A stretch of 32,100 nt of DNA from an uncultured Lachnospiraceae bacterium. GTDB lineage: Bacteria > Bacillota > Clostridia > Lachnospirales > Lachnospiraceae. Shown one piece after another: positions 8,318 through 18,051 of this stretch; the stretch's first letter is position 1, and each line of letters opens with the position of its first letter. The stretch spans positions 1 to 32,100 of the forward strand of contig CANOCU010000041.1 of the NCBI GenBank assembly GCA_947564645.1. Reading direction: 5' to 3'. The position numbers and the translations under genes are program-made. The notes below the pieces were generated by a model that saw only the letters and a program-made list of their open reading frames with translations, had not been told where the DNA came from and did not search any database.

Positions 8318-9138
8318 TGAAAGAACTGATCAGTATTATCGTGCCGGTATACCGGGCCAGGGACTATATCACACAGGCCATTGAGATGGTACAGGCACAG
8401 ACATGGCGAAAGTGGGAACTGCTGCTGATAGAAGACTGCTCGCCGGATGACAGTGCGGCCGTGATCCGCTCGTTTTTGTCGGACTGTACTGTCCGGAATG
8501 TATTTACAGGACAGGAAGGACTACGCTTAGCCGAAGAGTATACGACTTCTGACGGACAGAAGATCACGCTGCTGTGCAAAGCGCGCAATGAGGGTGCGGC
8601 ATGCGCCAGGAATACCGGGCTTTCCGAAGCCGGGGGCAGATATATCGCCTTTATGGATGCGGATGATGTGTGGCACCCGGACAAGCTGCAGAAAGAAATG
8701 GACTTTATGAGAAAGAAGCAGGCCGGATTTGTCTTTTCGGCTTATGAGTTTGGGGATGAACAGGCAAAACCCACCGGGCGGGTGGTGCATGTCCCGCCGC
8801 AGCTGACTTACAGACAGGCATTATCGAGAACGGTGATCTTCACGACTACCGTTCTGCTTGACAGGACGAAGGTTCCGGATGATCTGATCAGAATGCCGCA
8901 GGTGGAGAGTGAAGATACGGCTACCTGGTGGCAGATCTTAAGAGAGGGACATATCGCTTACGGACTGGATGAAGTGCTTGCGATCTACAGAAGGCCGGCA
9001 AAATCCCTTTCCTCCAATAAACTGACGGCGGTCAGGCGCATCTGGTACCTGTATCGCGTGCGGGAGAAGCTGCCGGTGCCTGCCAGCCTCCGGTACTTTG
9101 TGATGTGGGCATATCGTGCAACCAGGCGGCGGTTGTAG
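8317..9138 (+). CDS. glycosyltransferase family 2 (TuaG-like)
   Basis: 273 residues, cytoplasmic. The GT-A fold motifs are ISIIVPVYRA at the N-terminus, LIEDCSPDDS, NEGAACARNTGL and FMDADDVWHPDKL, where DAD is the metal/nucleotide-binding DxD. The pattern is closest to TuaG-type transferases of teichuronic acid and exopolysaccharide clusters. Translationally coupled to the preceding gene (TGATG overlap). Donor and acceptor cannot be told from sequence. Confidence 0.85.
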   Translation: MKELISIIVPVYRARDYITQAIEMVQAQTWRKWELLLIEDCSPDDSAAVIRSFLSDCTVRNVFTGQEGLRLAEEYTTSDGQKITLLCKARNEGAACARNTGLSEAGGRYIAFMDADDVWHPDKLQKEMDFMRKKQAGFVFSAYEFGDEQAKPTGRVVHVPPQLTYRQALSRTVIFTTTVLLDRTKVPDDLIRMPQVESEDTATWWQILREGHIAYGLDEVLAIYRRPAKSLSSNKLTAVRRIWYLYRVREKLPVPASLRYFVMWAYRATRRRL

Positions 9139-9206
9139 AGGATTATGGATATGCGAATGAGGTTCTTCATGGGAATTTGTGTCAAAGATGACATGGGGGT
9201 GCAAGT

Positions 9207-10592
9207 ATGAAACGTATGGAATCTTTAAAAAGACTGGTCATATTGCAGCTGTCTCTGATCGGACTTCTGTTTCATGTGGGTGTATATGCATTCTACTGGT
9301 TTCAGGAGTATTATCCTTATCTGCGCTATCATGGACATGCCAAGTTCTATTTTAAAGGGCATGTGCTGATCCTGCTGATCTATTTCGTACTGCTGCTTTT
9401 CTTCGCCAGTACGTATGGTGTGCTGAAGATAGGATATTTGAAAGCGGTAGATGTGTTTATCTCGGAATTTTTTTCTCTGTTGTTTGCGAATGTTATTTCT
9501 TACTTTCAGATATCGCTGATGGCGAACTGGGTTGTTCCGGTAAGGCCCATCGCGAAGGTTATGTTTGTCCAGACGGTATTTTCCATTGTCTGGGTGTTTG
9601 TATGCAATACGTGTTATTTCAGGGTCTTTGCGCCCCGGGAGATTCTGGTGGTGCATGGAGAACGGCCGATCGATGATATCGTGGCCAAATTCGAGTCACG
9701 TAAGGAGAAGTATAAGATCGGCAGCAGCATTAATATTTCGGAGGGGATCGATCAGGTCAAGAGAGAGATCGGGAAGGACTATGGGGCAATCGTTCTGTGG
9801 GATATCCCTTCTGCGGAGAGAAATCATCTTCTGAAATACTGCTACAGCCGCTCCATCAGAGTTTATATGATGCCGAAGATATCAGATGTCCTGGTGAAGG
9901 GAGCAACGCAGCTGCATCTGTTTGACACGCCCATCTATCTGACGAGAGAATATGCCCTGAAGATAGAGCAGCGGATCGCCAAAAGAATGATCGATCTGAT
10001 CTGTTCGGTGCTTCTGCTGGTGATCGCGTCACCCTTTATGCTGATCACGGCGATTGCGATCAAGCTGTACGACGGCGGTCCGGTCCTTTATAAACAGGTT
10101 CGGTGCACGATGGGTCAGAGGGAATTCTATATCATGAAATTCAGAAGTATGCGGGTGGATGCGGAGAAGGACGGTGTGGCGCGGCTGGCGTCCAAGAATG
10201 ACTCCCGGATTACGCCAATCGGCAAGTTCATCCGCGCGACCAGGATTGACGAGCTGCCGCAGCTTTTCAATATTGTCAGAGGCGATATGTCCTTTATCGG
10301 GCCGAGGCCGGAGCGGCCGGAGATCATAGCCCAGTATCTGGAGGATATGCCGGAGTTTGCTTTTCGTATGAAGGTTAAGGCGGGACTTGCGGGATATGCG
10401 CAGGTGTATGGCAAGTATAACACGACGCCTTATGATAAATTGAAACTGGACTTAACTTATATTGAGCAATATTCCGTGTGGCTGGATCTGAAACTGATGC
10501 TGCTCACGTTAAAGATTCTGATCAAGCCGGAGAGCACGGAGGGGGTAGACAGCTCACAGGTTACAGCGATCAGGAAGCAAAAGGATAGTTGA
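9207..10592 (+). CDS. polyprenyl glycosylphosphotransferase (initiating sugar-1-phosphate transferase)
   Basis: 461 residues. The N-terminal half has four membrane helices (within 1-140), followed by a Rossmann-like region (about 145-250). The C-terminal bacterial sugar transferase domain starts with RMIDLICS (260-267). Conserved elements are KFRSMRVDAE (311-320), RIDELPQLFN (346-355, with the Asp-Glu pair), GPRPERPE (365-372) and VKAGLAGYAQV (390-400). Such WbaP/WcaJ-type enzymes start polymer assembly by moving a hexose-1-phosphate to undecaprenyl phosphate. It ends in a one-base TGATG overlap with the Wzz-like gene. Confidence 0.93.
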   Translation: MKRMESLKRLVILQLSLIGLLFHVGVYAFYWFQEYYPYLRYHGHAKFYFKGHVLILLIYFVLLLFFASTYGVLKIGYLKAVDVFISEFFSLLFANVISYFQISLMANWVVPVRPIAKVMFVQTVFSIVWVFVCNTCYFRVFAPREILVVHGERPIDDIVAKFESRKEKYKIGSSINISEGIDQVKREIGKDYGAIVLWDIPSAERNHLLKYCYSRSIRVYMMPKISDVLVKGATQLHLFDTPIYLTREYALKIEQRIAKRMIDLICSVLLLVIASPFMLITAIAIKLYDGGPVLYKQVRCTMGQREFYIMKFRSMRVDAEKDGVARLASKNDSRITPIGKFIRATRIDELPQLFNIVRGDMSFIGPRPERPEIIAQYLEDMPEFAFRMKVKAGLAGYAQVYGKYNTTPYDKLKLDLTYIEQYSVWLDLKLMLLTLKILIKPESTEGVDSSQVTAIRKQKDS

Positions 10593-11596
10593 TGAAAGCC
10601 ACGATATCAGGACAGAATGGGGAAATACAGTCTATGCGAGAGATCAGGTATGCAGATGCAGGCATGGATATGAGGAAGTTACTGCTTTGTTTTATGAGGA
10701 AGATAGGGATCGTGCTGCTGGCGGCTGCAGCCGGCGCCATACTTGGCGGTGCGGTCTACGCGGCAGTGCGTACCGTGCCGGAATCAGAGCGGGAGTATCA
10801 GGCGATGTTAAAGATCTATCTGGATTTTGCAGCGGATGAGACGGGCGAGGTCTATCAGGCATATAACGGGTATACGTGGAATGACCTGATGGCGACGGAC
10901 CCGATCCTTGATGTGACGATGGGCTATCTGCCAGGGGACTATGCGCGTGAGGAGGTCATGGCGGCGGTAAAGGCGGAGATTCTTTCGGATTTGAGACTCT
11001 TGACGATCACGGTCACGACACATGAGGCGGATACCTGCGACCGTATTGCGGATGCGGTCGGCCGGTCGTTGACGGATCTGGGGAATACTGCTAAGGAATT
11101 CAGATCGATCAGGGTGATTCAGACTGCGAAGGCAAAGCTGGTCGTGGCGGATGCGAGATGGAGGCAGGCAATACTGATCGGAATGGTATTGGCATCGGCG
11201 TTTGTCCTGACCGGAATGCTGCTTTATTATGTGTTGGATGACCGTATCATGACCGCGTCGGATTTAAGACAGGTGACGGATGCGCCATTTGTCGGTTATA
11301 GCGGCGCCGGAGGGCGGCTGGAGCAGGATTATGCGGCCAATCTGGCCTGTCTGCAGAAGAAGGGCAGGGTCGCCATATTGTCCCTGAAGCAGAAGGAAGC
11401 GGTATCAGAGGAGAAATGGCAGGAACTGTGTGATGCGGACGGTGTGGTGATCAGCGTGGCATATGGAGCGGTACATGCCGTTTATCTGGGATATATAATA
11501 GAGCAGTTTGCGATCAGGGAGTGTGCGCTTGCCGGACTAGCCATTGAAGAGGCAGACGGACGATTTCTCGGCCGGTACTATGGCCTGCGAGGCTGA
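10592..11596 (+). CDS. Wzz/YveK-like chain-length protein with degenerate kinase-like tail
   Basis: 334 residues. One membrane helix near 38-58 (GIVLLAAAAGAILGG), an extracytoplasmic domain, and a second helix near 190-213. This is the arrangement of Wzz/YveK polysaccharide co-polymerases. Unusually, about 115 residues follow the second helix: LRQVTDAPFVGYSG, then ADGVVISVAYGAVHAVYLGYI and a C-terminal RFLGRYYGLRG. This resembles the end of a bacterial tyrosine-kinase (Wzc/CapB) domain, but Walker A and Walker B motifs are absent. It probably interacts with the polymerase without kinase activity. ATG at 10592 is preferred; a later ATG (residue 15) is also possible. Confidence 0.7.
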   Translation: MKATISGQNGEIQSMREIRYADAGMDMRKLLLCFMRKIGIVLLAAAAGAILGGAVYAAVRTVPESEREYQAMLKIYLDFAADETGEVYQAYNGYTWNDLMATDPILDVTMGYLPGDYAREEVMAAVKAEILSDLRLLTITVTTHEADTCDRIADAVGRSLTDLGNTAKEFRSIRVIQTAKAKLVVADARWRQAILIGMVLASAFVLTGMLLYYVLDDRIMTASDLRQVTDAPFVGYSGAGGRLEQDYAANLACLQKKGRVAILSLKQKEAVSEEKWQELCDADGVVISVAYGAVHAVYLGYIIEQFAIRECALAGLAIEEADGRFLGRYYGLRG

Positions 11597-11630
11597 TGTG
11601 ACAGGGTAATAGTTGGGAGAAAGTTGAGAA

Positions 11631-12425
11631 ATGGGAAAGAGGATACAGCTGTTGGTATCTGCTGTGGATCAGGATGCCGCAGCTTTGGCGGAAAAGATGC
11701 AGATAGACAGCGATGCCGTTATCGTTAATCAATGCGGTCAGTATGGCTATGAGGAGTTTAAGAAGGCCGGTCACAGGATACAGGTATTTTCCATGGCGGA
11801 GAGAGGCGTGGGCTTAAGCCGTAATACGGCGCTTCTGCATGCGGATGCGGATATCTGTGCTTTTGCAGATGAAGATATCGTGCTGTATGCGGGTTATCGT
11901 GAGAAGATCAGCCGGATCTATGAGGAACTGCCTGATGCGGACATGATCCTGGTCAATGTGAAAGTTGCGCCTGCCAGACGCACTTACTGGAACGAGGATA
12001 TCCACCGGATCAATTACCGGAATTACGGAAGGTATCCGGCATACAGTATTACGGCCAGGCATGAGGCACTGATGCGGGCAAACGTGCACTATTCGCTGCT
12101 TTTTGGCGGAGGCGCCAGATACAGCAATGGGGAGGACAGCCTGTTTCTGCGTGACTGTCTGAAAGCGGGGTTAAGGATCTACTCACATACGGTATGCATC
12201 GGAGAAGAGAAAGAGCGGGAATCTACCTGGTTCAGCGGTTATCATGAGAAGTTTTTCCGGGACAGGGGAGTGCTTTACCACTATCTGTACGGCAGGATGG
12301 CGCTGCCACTGTCTTTCCGTTTCCTGTGGGTGCACAGGCAGGAGATGTGCAGCAAGGTTCCGGTCAGACAGGCATATCGCTGGATGAAGTGCGGCGTGCT
12401 GGAAGCGCGGCGTCGGATCGTATGA
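11631..12425 (+). CDS. atypical GT2-like glycosyltransferase
   Basis: 264 residues. The N-terminus (RIQLLVSAVDQD, then IVNQCG) departs from the usual VSVIIPxYN pattern. The later GT-A elements are recognisable: GVGLSRNTALLHADADICAFADED, where the acidic cluster would bind metal and nucleotide, and GEDSLFLRDCLKAG, matching the ED-containing acceptor/catalytic region of GT2 enzymes. It is cytoplasmic, without membrane helices. RBS GGGAGA lies about 10 bases upstream. Substrates unknown. Confidence 0.7.
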   Translation: MGKRIQLLVSAVDQDAAALAEKMQIDSDAVIVNQCGQYGYEEFKKAGHRIQVFSMAERGVGLSRNTALLHADADICAFADEDIVLYAGYREKISRIYEELPDADMILVNVKVAPARRTYWNEDIHRINYRNYGRYPAYSITARHEALMRANVHYSLLFGGGARYSNGEDSLFLRDCLKAGLRIYSHTVCIGEEKERESTWFSGYHEKFFRDRGVLYHYLYGRMALPLSFRFLWVHRQEMCSKVPVRQAYRWMKCGVLEARRRIV

Positions 12426-12467
12426 TGCAGCATCGCGTTAGAGAAGGTGAAAGGACAACGGCGACAG

Positions 12468-13607
12468 ATGATCTTATATATTACGGTGGCAGCAGTAACG
12501 GCGCTGCTTGCCGGTATGGTGAACTGCAGACCGGTGACGCAGCCATATAGAAGAACAAGGCAGCAGATGTGCAATCGCGTCTGTTTGTTTGCGGTTTTCC
12601 TGATTCTGTTCGCCTTGTCTGCCTGTCGGCTGAATGTGGGCAACGATTATGCCAAATATGTGGAATTTATGCACCTTGTCAACTGTAATGCCTATGTGCC
12701 TACGGAGATCGGGTTTAATCTGCTGGTGAAGTTTATCTATGGACTGTCAGGATATGAGAATTATCTGTTGGTGTTTGCGGTCTATGCGTTTGCCACGGTC
12801 GGTACTTTCCTGCATGCGATGTATGAGCAGAGTGAGGATTTTCCCTTAACCTTCTTTCTTTTTATGGCGCTTGGTTATTATTTCCAGACTTTCAGCACGG
12901 TCCGCTATTATCTGGCGCTGGCGCTTGCATTGTATTCCATGAAATTTGTCTTGCGCAGGCAATGGGGAAGGTTTGTGGTATTGATCCTGCTTGGCTCGAC
13001 GTTCCATAAATCGCTGCTGGTCGTGATACCGCTTTATATTCTGGCGGTTTTACCATGGAAAAGGTGGCAGCTTGTCCTGGGCGGGCTGTTCTGTACGACC
13101 TTCTTATTCTGCCAGGATTTCTATCTGAGACTGGTGATCCTGTTGTATCCGACCTATGAGGACACGGAGTATCTGGAAGGCGGTACGAGTTATATTAATA
13201 TTTTGCGATGCCTGGCTGTGCTTTTGTTTGCAGGAATCGTATATTTTGCCGGGAAACGCGGGCAGGATGAAACAAAAGCGATGACGGATGAGAGGAAGAA
13301 CGCGGAACATTTTTACTTTTATCTGAATCTTGGTGCGCTTGTGTTATATGTATTCTGCTCCTTTCTGCCGATCATATCCCGCATCGGTTATTATCTGACG
13401 GTCAGCCATATTTTCTATCTGCCGTTTCTGCTTAGACGGATAGAAGACCGGAAATGGCGCAGACTGTTTCGTATGGGGATATTGACGGCAGCAGTTCTGT
13501 ATTTTGCAGTCTATATGAGCAGAGCCGGTCAGGACGGAATGTTGATCCTGCCGTATCGGACCTTTTTCTTTCATGATATGGTCAATATTTTGTCGGATGT
13601 GAATTAA
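12468..13607 (+). CDS. EpsG-family membrane protein, probable polymerase
   Basis: 379 residues, about 10 membrane helices. NVGNDYAKYVEFM in the first long loop, ENYLLVFAVYAF, STVRYYLALALALY and LGSTFHKSLLVVIPLY are the landmarks of the EpsG family (B. subtilis EpsG), thought to act as Wzy-type polymerases of exopolysaccharide. I chose ATG 12468 because AAAGGA sits 12 bases upstream and family members start directly at the first helix; a GTG at 12447 would add 7 residues. It lies with the initiating transferase and Wzz-like gene, forming the assembly core of the first operon. Confidence 0.82.
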   Translation: MILYITVAAVTALLAGMVNCRPVTQPYRRTRQQMCNRVCLFAVFLILFALSACRLNVGNDYAKYVEFMHLVNCNAYVPTEIGFNLLVKFIYGLSGYENYLLVFAVYAFATVGTFLHAMYEQSEDFPLTFFLFMALGYYFQTFSTVRYYLALALALYSMKFVLRRQWGRFVVLILLGSTFHKSLLVVIPLYILAVLPWKRWQLVLGGLFCTTFLFCQDFYLRLVILLYPTYEDTEYLEGGTSYINILRCLAVLLFAGIVYFAGKRGQDETKAMTDERKNAEHFYFYLNLGALVLYVFCSFLPIISRIGYYLTVSHIFYLPFLLRRIEDRKWRRLFRMGILTAAVLYFAVYMSRAGQDGMLILPYRTFFFHDMVNILSDVN

Positions 13608-13666
13608 GCGCAGGGAGTTACGATACAGGAGAGCGGCGGCATAGCGTGCAGAGGAGAGGATATTGT

Positions 13667-14515
13667 ATGATTTTCAGTATCATTGTAGTCTGTTTGAATG
13701 CGGGAAAGAAGCTGCGGGAGACGGTGGAGAGTATTCGTCTGCAGACGGAGCAGGATTATGAGATCATCGTGAAAGACGGGATCTCTTCGGATGCAGTTAC
13801 GATAAGGGTTCTGGAGCAGCTCGAAAAGGATAGCACACATGATAGCCGGATTAAGGTAGTGCGGGGTGAGAAGGACCTGGGCATCTATGACGGTATGAAT
13901 CAGGCCGTGAAGTATGCGGGCGGCGATTATATCTATTTCTTAAACTGCGGGGACCGGTTCTGTGACCGGCAGGTATTGTCCGGAGTGCGGCAGGAGATTG
14001 AGAAACGAAGGAAAGAGAAGGCTCCCTGTATTTTCTATGGCAATATATGCGAGCAGCTGACGGGAAGCATGGTGCAGTCCAATCCCATGATCGACGATTT
14101 TGCATGTTATCGCAATCTGCCGTGTCATCAGGCCTGCTTCTATGCAGCGGATCTGCTCAGGAGGAGGGCATTCGACACCAGATACAGGGTACGGGCGGAC
14201 TACGAGCACTTTCTGTGGTGTTATTACAGAGGCGGCGCCATGCCGGTATATATGGCTGTCACGGTGGCATTCTATGAAGGCGGCGGGTTTTCCGAGACAG
14301 GGGCCAACAGGAAAAGATCGAAACGGGAACACAGGGAGATCGTATCAAACTATATGCCCGCAGGCAAGGTACTTTGGTATCGGACGATCATGCTGCTTAC
14401 ATTGGCGCCACTGCGGACGTGGATTGCGGAGAATCCGGCTACAGCGGGGATATATCAGTCACTGAAGAAGAAGTTGTACAGGGCGGTGAGAGGCTCGGAA
14501 AAGGGGAAAGCATGA
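13667..14515 (+). CDS. glycosyltransferase family 2 (WcaE-like)
   Basis: 282 residues. FSIIVVCLNAGKKLRETVES, then EIIVKDGISSDAVT, DLGIYDGMNQAVKYAGGDYIYFLNCGD. The 'GIYDxMN ... FLNxGD' combination is typical of the WcaE-like GT2 branch found in colanic acid and other polysaccharide clusters. The ATG at 13667 follows GAGGAGAGG at 7 bases. The last bases overlap the next gene by 4 (ATGA), showing translational coupling. Linkage made is unknown. Confidence 0.83.
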   Translation: MIFSIIVVCLNAGKKLRETVESIRLQTEQDYEIIVKDGISSDAVTIRVLEQLEKDSTHDSRIKVVRGEKDLGIYDGMNQAVKYAGGDYIYFLNCGDRFCDRQVLSGVRQEIEKRRKEKAPCIFYGNICEQLTGSMVQSNPMIDDFACYRNLPCHQACFYAADLLRRRAFDTRYRVRADYEHFLWCYYRGGAMPVYMAVTVAFYEGGGFSETGANRKRSKREHREIVSNYMPAGKVLWYRTIMLLTLAPLRTWIAENPATAGIYQSLKKKLYRAVRGSEKGKA

Positions 14516-15798
14516 AGGTATTGTGGATATGTAATATTATGATTCCTACGATCGCCAGACAGTTGGGAGTTTCCCACAGCAACAGAGAGGGATGGCTGAG
14601 CGGTCTTTTGGAGAGGGTGGCTCTGGAGAGAGGAAGGAATCGGATCGAACTGGGGATTGCGTTTCCGGTAGAGGAATCCATGGGGAATCTGCAGCGGAAT
14701 ATGCAGCTGGGGGAGAGCATGTCCTGCCGGTGCTACGGGTTTCTGGAGAATCTGGATACGCCGGAAGTTTACGACACCGGATTGGAGACACGATTTCAGG
14801 AGATCCTGCAGGATTTTGAACCGGACATCCTGCATGTATTCGGGACGGAATTTCCACATGCGCTGGCAAGTGTTAAAGTGTTCGGGCATCCCGAGAGAAC
14901 ATTGATCAGTGTGCAGGGGTTGTGCAGCTGCATCGCGGAGGAGTACATGGCCGATCTGCCGGTTAAGGTACAGCGTCAGGTCACATTGCGGGACAGGATC
15001 AGACAGGACAGTCTCAGGCAGCAGCAGAAGAAATTCAAGAAGCGCGGCGAGCATGAGAAAGAGGCCCTGCGTATGACCGGTCATATCGCAGGCAGGACGG
15101 ATTTTGACCGGGCCCAGACGGCCAAGATCAACCCTGAGGCAGAATACCACTATCTGAATGAGACATTGCGGGGCATTTTCTATCGTGACAGATGGAAGCG
15201 AACGACATGTGAGCCATATAGTATCTTTTTAAGTCAGGGGGATTATCCGCTTAAGGGCTTCCACTATCTTCTGCAGGCATTGCCGAAGGTATTGGAACAG
15301 TTTCCGGAGACGCATGTTTATGTAGCGGGAAGTAATATCATCGACACGCAGACATGGCAGGAGAGATTGAAATTATCGGCCTATGGCAAGTATTTAAGAA
15401 AACTGATCAAGGAGAAGCGCTTAAGCGAGCGGGTGACGATGCTTGGCAGATTATCGGCGGAGGATATGAAGGCGCAGTTCCTGCGAAGTCATCTTTTCGT
15501 GCTGCCTTCGGCCCTGGAGAACTCACCCAATTCGTTGGGAGAAGCCATGCTTCTGGGGGTGCCCTGTGTCGCGGCAGATGTGGGCGGCGTACATAATCTG
15601 CTGACAGACGGCGGAGACGGTATGCTGTATCCTGCAGGCGATGTGGAAGCTTTGGCGGACAGGATCATTGAGACTTTTACCAAGGAAGCGATCGTGGAAC
15701 GTTTCTCCGACAATGCCAGAAAACATGCGCGGGTCAATCATGATGCAGAGCAGAATTATTATCGGTTGATTCGTATTTACCGGGAGATGTTCTCATGA
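14512..15798 (+). CDS. glycosyltransferase family 4
   Basis: 428 residues. A GT-B enzyme: N-terminal acceptor half starting KVLWICNIMIPTIARQLG, C-terminal donor half with PLKGFHYLLQALPKVL, LSERVTMLGRLSAEDMKAQF, and the GT4 signature LPSALENSPNSLGEAMLLGVPCVAADVGG, in which the E...E pair binds the nucleotide sugar. The middle (about residues 165-215) is a charged insertion rich in Arg, Gln and Lys. ATG overlaps the preceding stop, and the TGA overlaps the next ATG, so three genes are coupled. Sugar specificity unknown. Confidence 0.85.
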   Translation: MKVLWICNIMIPTIARQLGVSHSNREGWLSGLLERVALERGRNRIELGIAFPVEESMGNLQRNMQLGESMSCRCYGFLENLDTPEVYDTGLETRFQEILQDFEPDILHVFGTEFPHALASVKVFGHPERTLISVQGLCSCIAEEYMADLPVKVQRQVTLRDRIRQDSLRQQQKKFKKRGEHEKEALRMTGHIAGRTDFDRAQTAKINPEAEYHYLNETLRGIFYRDRWKRTTCEPYSIFLSQGDYPLKGFHYLLQALPKVLEQFPETHVYVAGSNIIDTQTWQERLKLSAYGKYLRKLIKEKRLSERVTMLGRLSAEDMKAQFLRSHLFVLPSALENSPNSLGEAMLLGVPCVAADVGGVHNLLTDGGDGMLYPAGDVEALADRIIETFTKEAIVERFSDNARKHARVNHDAEQNYYRLIRIYREMFS

Positions 15799-16952
15799 CT
15801 TTTACCTTTACCTTTGTATCCAACTATATCAATCATCACCAGATACCGCTGTGTGAGGCGCTTTACAGGCAGATGGGAGAGAATTTTACTTTTATCCAGA
15901 CCATGCCCATGGAGGCGGAGCGGATCGCTATGGGGTGGGGCGTGGATGTGTATGCGCTGCCCTATGTTCGGTGCCTGTATGAGGAAGAATATGAGTGCCG
16001 CAAGAGGATCGCGGAAAGCGATGTGGTATTGTTTGGCTGGACACAGAGAGAGGATATCGTAGCGTCCAGACTTGCGTCCGGCAAGGCGACGATGCGTGTG
16101 AGTGAGCGGCTGTACCGGGAAGGGCAGTGGAAGGCAGTCTCACCGCGTGGACTTATGGCGAAATATCGTGAACATATTAAGTATCGAAAAGAAAATGTGT
16201 GCATGCTGTGTGCCGGGGCATATGCAGCGTCCGATTTTCATCTGATCGGGGCATATCCGGGCAAGCTGTTCCGGTGGGGGTACTTTACAAAGCTGCGGAT
16301 TTACAGTGAGGAGCAGTTTGAACAGATGAAGATAGAGGACGGCAGGCTGCATATCGTGTGGGCAGGACGGTTCATTCCGCTGAAACATCCGGAATATGTG
16401 GTGCGGCTGGCGCAGTCGCTGTATGCGAAAGGATATCCGTTTTTCGTGCATATGCTGGGAGACGGGGAGTTGGAGCCGCAGATCAGGCGGGATGTGGAGG
16501 CAGCAGGGCTGACGGAGTACTTCCGGTTTTATGGGTATACCGGGCCGGAACGGGTGCGGGATGTGATGGAGCAATGCCACATTCACCTTTTTACCAGTAA
16601 CCATCTGGAAGGCTGGGGGGCCGTGGTCAATGAGGGGATGAACAGCGGCTGTGTGGAAGTGGTCAACGAACAGGTGGGGGCAGCGCCTTATCTGATCCGG
16701 CATGGGGAAAACGGGCTGCTCTATTCGAAGGGTAAGTACGAGAAGCTGGAGGCATTGGTGCTTGATCTGTTCGAAAACTGGGAGGTGCGCAAAGGTATGG
16801 GGCGTGCGGCTTACGAGACGATCCGGGATCTGTGGAATGCGGAATGTGCGGCGAAGGAGCTTCTGCGGTTTGAGGAAAGGCTGATGCGCGGGGAGATCGT
16901 GCCGGCGGCGGAGGGACCGCTTAGTGCGGCGCCGGTGGTGCGGCCGAGATAA
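15795..16952 (+). CDS. glycosyltransferase family 4
   Basis: 385 residues. The N-terminal half begins FTFVSNYINHHQIPLCEAL; the C-terminal half has LHIVWAGRFIPLKHPEYVVRLAQ, MLGDGELEPQIRRDVEAAGL and HLFTSNHLEGWGAVVNEGMNSGC. The E-x7-E element of GT4 enzymes appears as EGWGAVVNE. No membrane helices. Coupled to the upstream GT4 by an ATGA overlap. The last residues are Pro/Ala-rich and not conserved in character. Donor unknown. Confidence 0.83.
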   Translation: MTFTFTFVSNYINHHQIPLCEALYRQMGENFTFIQTMPMEAERIAMGWGVDVYALPYVRCLYEEEYECRKRIAESDVVLFGWTQREDIVASRLASGKATMRVSERLYREGQWKAVSPRGLMAKYREHIKYRKENVCMLCAGAYAASDFHLIGAYPGKLFRWGYFTKLRIYSEEQFEQMKIEDGRLHIVWAGRFIPLKHPEYVVRLAQSLYAKGYPFFVHMLGDGELEPQIRRDVEAAGLTEYFRFYGYTGPERVRDVMEQCHIHLFTSNHLEGWGAVVNEGMNSGCVEVVNEQVGAAPYLIRHGENGLLYSKGKYEKLEALVLDLFENWEVRKGMGRAAYETIRDLWNAECAAKELLRFEERLMRGEIVPAAEGPLSAAPVVRPR

Positions 16953-17046
16953 TAGGGGGCAATCGCTTCGGCATGGCGGTAAGAGTGAAAGAATCCGACA
17001 GTACTTTCACAACTTGTTTGTGCCTTGGGAAGGAATGGTTAAAAGT

Positions 17047-18051
17047 ATGACTGAAAAGATCAGCGTGATCATACCGGTATATAATTCGACAGACTGTCTG
17101 GAGCGATGCGTGAGGTCGGTCTGTGCGCAGACCTATGGAGAACTGGAGATTTTGCTGATCGACGACGGCTCTACGGACGGTACAGGAGAATTGTGCGAGC
17201 GGCTGGCCGCAGAGGATGCGCGTATCCGTGTTTACCATAAGGAGAATGGTGGCGCTTCTTCGGCGCGGAATATGGGAATCGGACTGGCATCGGGGGCGTA
17301 TCTGGGGTTTGTGGACAGTGACGATCACATCGAGCCGGAGATGTATGCGCTGATGATGGATGCCATGCATGAGCGGCCGGGGGATATCGTACAGATATCC
17401 CGGGATGAAGTGGATGAAGAGGGACGGCGTCTGCCGGATGTATGTATCCCGCCAAAACAGGCACGGTTTTGTGAGGCGGAAGACTTTCTGCGGGAGCTTT
17501 TGCTGCACAGGGGGGACTGCTCGTTTTGTACCAAGCTGGTCAGGAGGGAAATGTTCAGGAAACACCGCTTTCCGGAAGGGATGCTGAACGAAGATTTCAG
17601 ACTTCTGGTGGAAATGCTGCAGGAGACCCGGGGGATCACGATCCTGCCCGAACAGTGCTATCATGTGGTATGCCGGCAGCAGAGTACGACCCGCAGGAAG
17701 ACGAAGGACAGCTTTTCACGGGTTTTTATCGATATTGTGGTCAATGCGGACCGGATGCAGGAGCTTGTGGACAGGGCTTATCCAAATCTGCATGTATACG
17801 CGGTACGCTTTAATCTGTACCAGAGGCTGGATTATCTTCTTCATGTGCCGATTTCGCAGATGAAGAGAGAGAATGATTTCTACCGGCATGTGAAGCGCTA
17901 TTTGAGGCGGCACGTGAAAGATACGGTCACAAATCCGTATCTGACAGGGAAAAATAAAGGATATCTGCTGCTTCTGACCTCAGCGCCGAAACTGGTGCGG
18001 CAGGTACATGCATGGATAAGAATGGGGAGCCGAAATGAGAGAGTGGCTTGA
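17047..18051 (+). CDS. glycosyltransferase family 2
   Basis: 334 residues. KISVIIPVYNSTDCLERCVRSV, LLIDDGSTDGTGELCE, NGGASSARNMGI and FVDSDDHIEPEMY are a textbook GT-A GT2 series (DDGS and the SDD metal site). The C-terminal third is basic and may sit at the membrane surface. Of several in-frame ATGs, 17047 is preferred because AAGGAATGG is placed 9-13 bases upstream and the conserved sequence starts there. Its end overlaps the following gene by 17 bases. Confidence 0.85.
   Translation: MTEKISVIIPVYNSTDCLERCVRSVCAQTYGELEILLIDDGSTDGTGELCERLAAEDARIRVYHKENGGASSARNMGIGLASGAYLGFVDSDDHIEPEMYALMMDAMHERPGDIVQISRDEVDEEGRRLPDVCIPPKQARFCEAEDFLRELLLHRGDCSFCTKLVRREMFRKHRFPEGMLNEDFRLLVEMLQETRGITILPEQCYHVVCRQQSTTRRKTKDSFSRVFIDIVVNADRMQELVDRAYPNLHVYAVRFNLYQRLDYLLHVPISQMKRENDFYRHVKRYLRRHVKDTVTNPYLTGKNKGYLLLLTSAPKLVRQVHAWIRMGSRNERVA

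Noticed and set aside
14170-14176. 0A-box heptamer TTCGACA inside a GT2 gene (also near 17087 and 24863)
   Set aside because: Located within coding sequence and at chance frequency, so not counted as regulatory sites.
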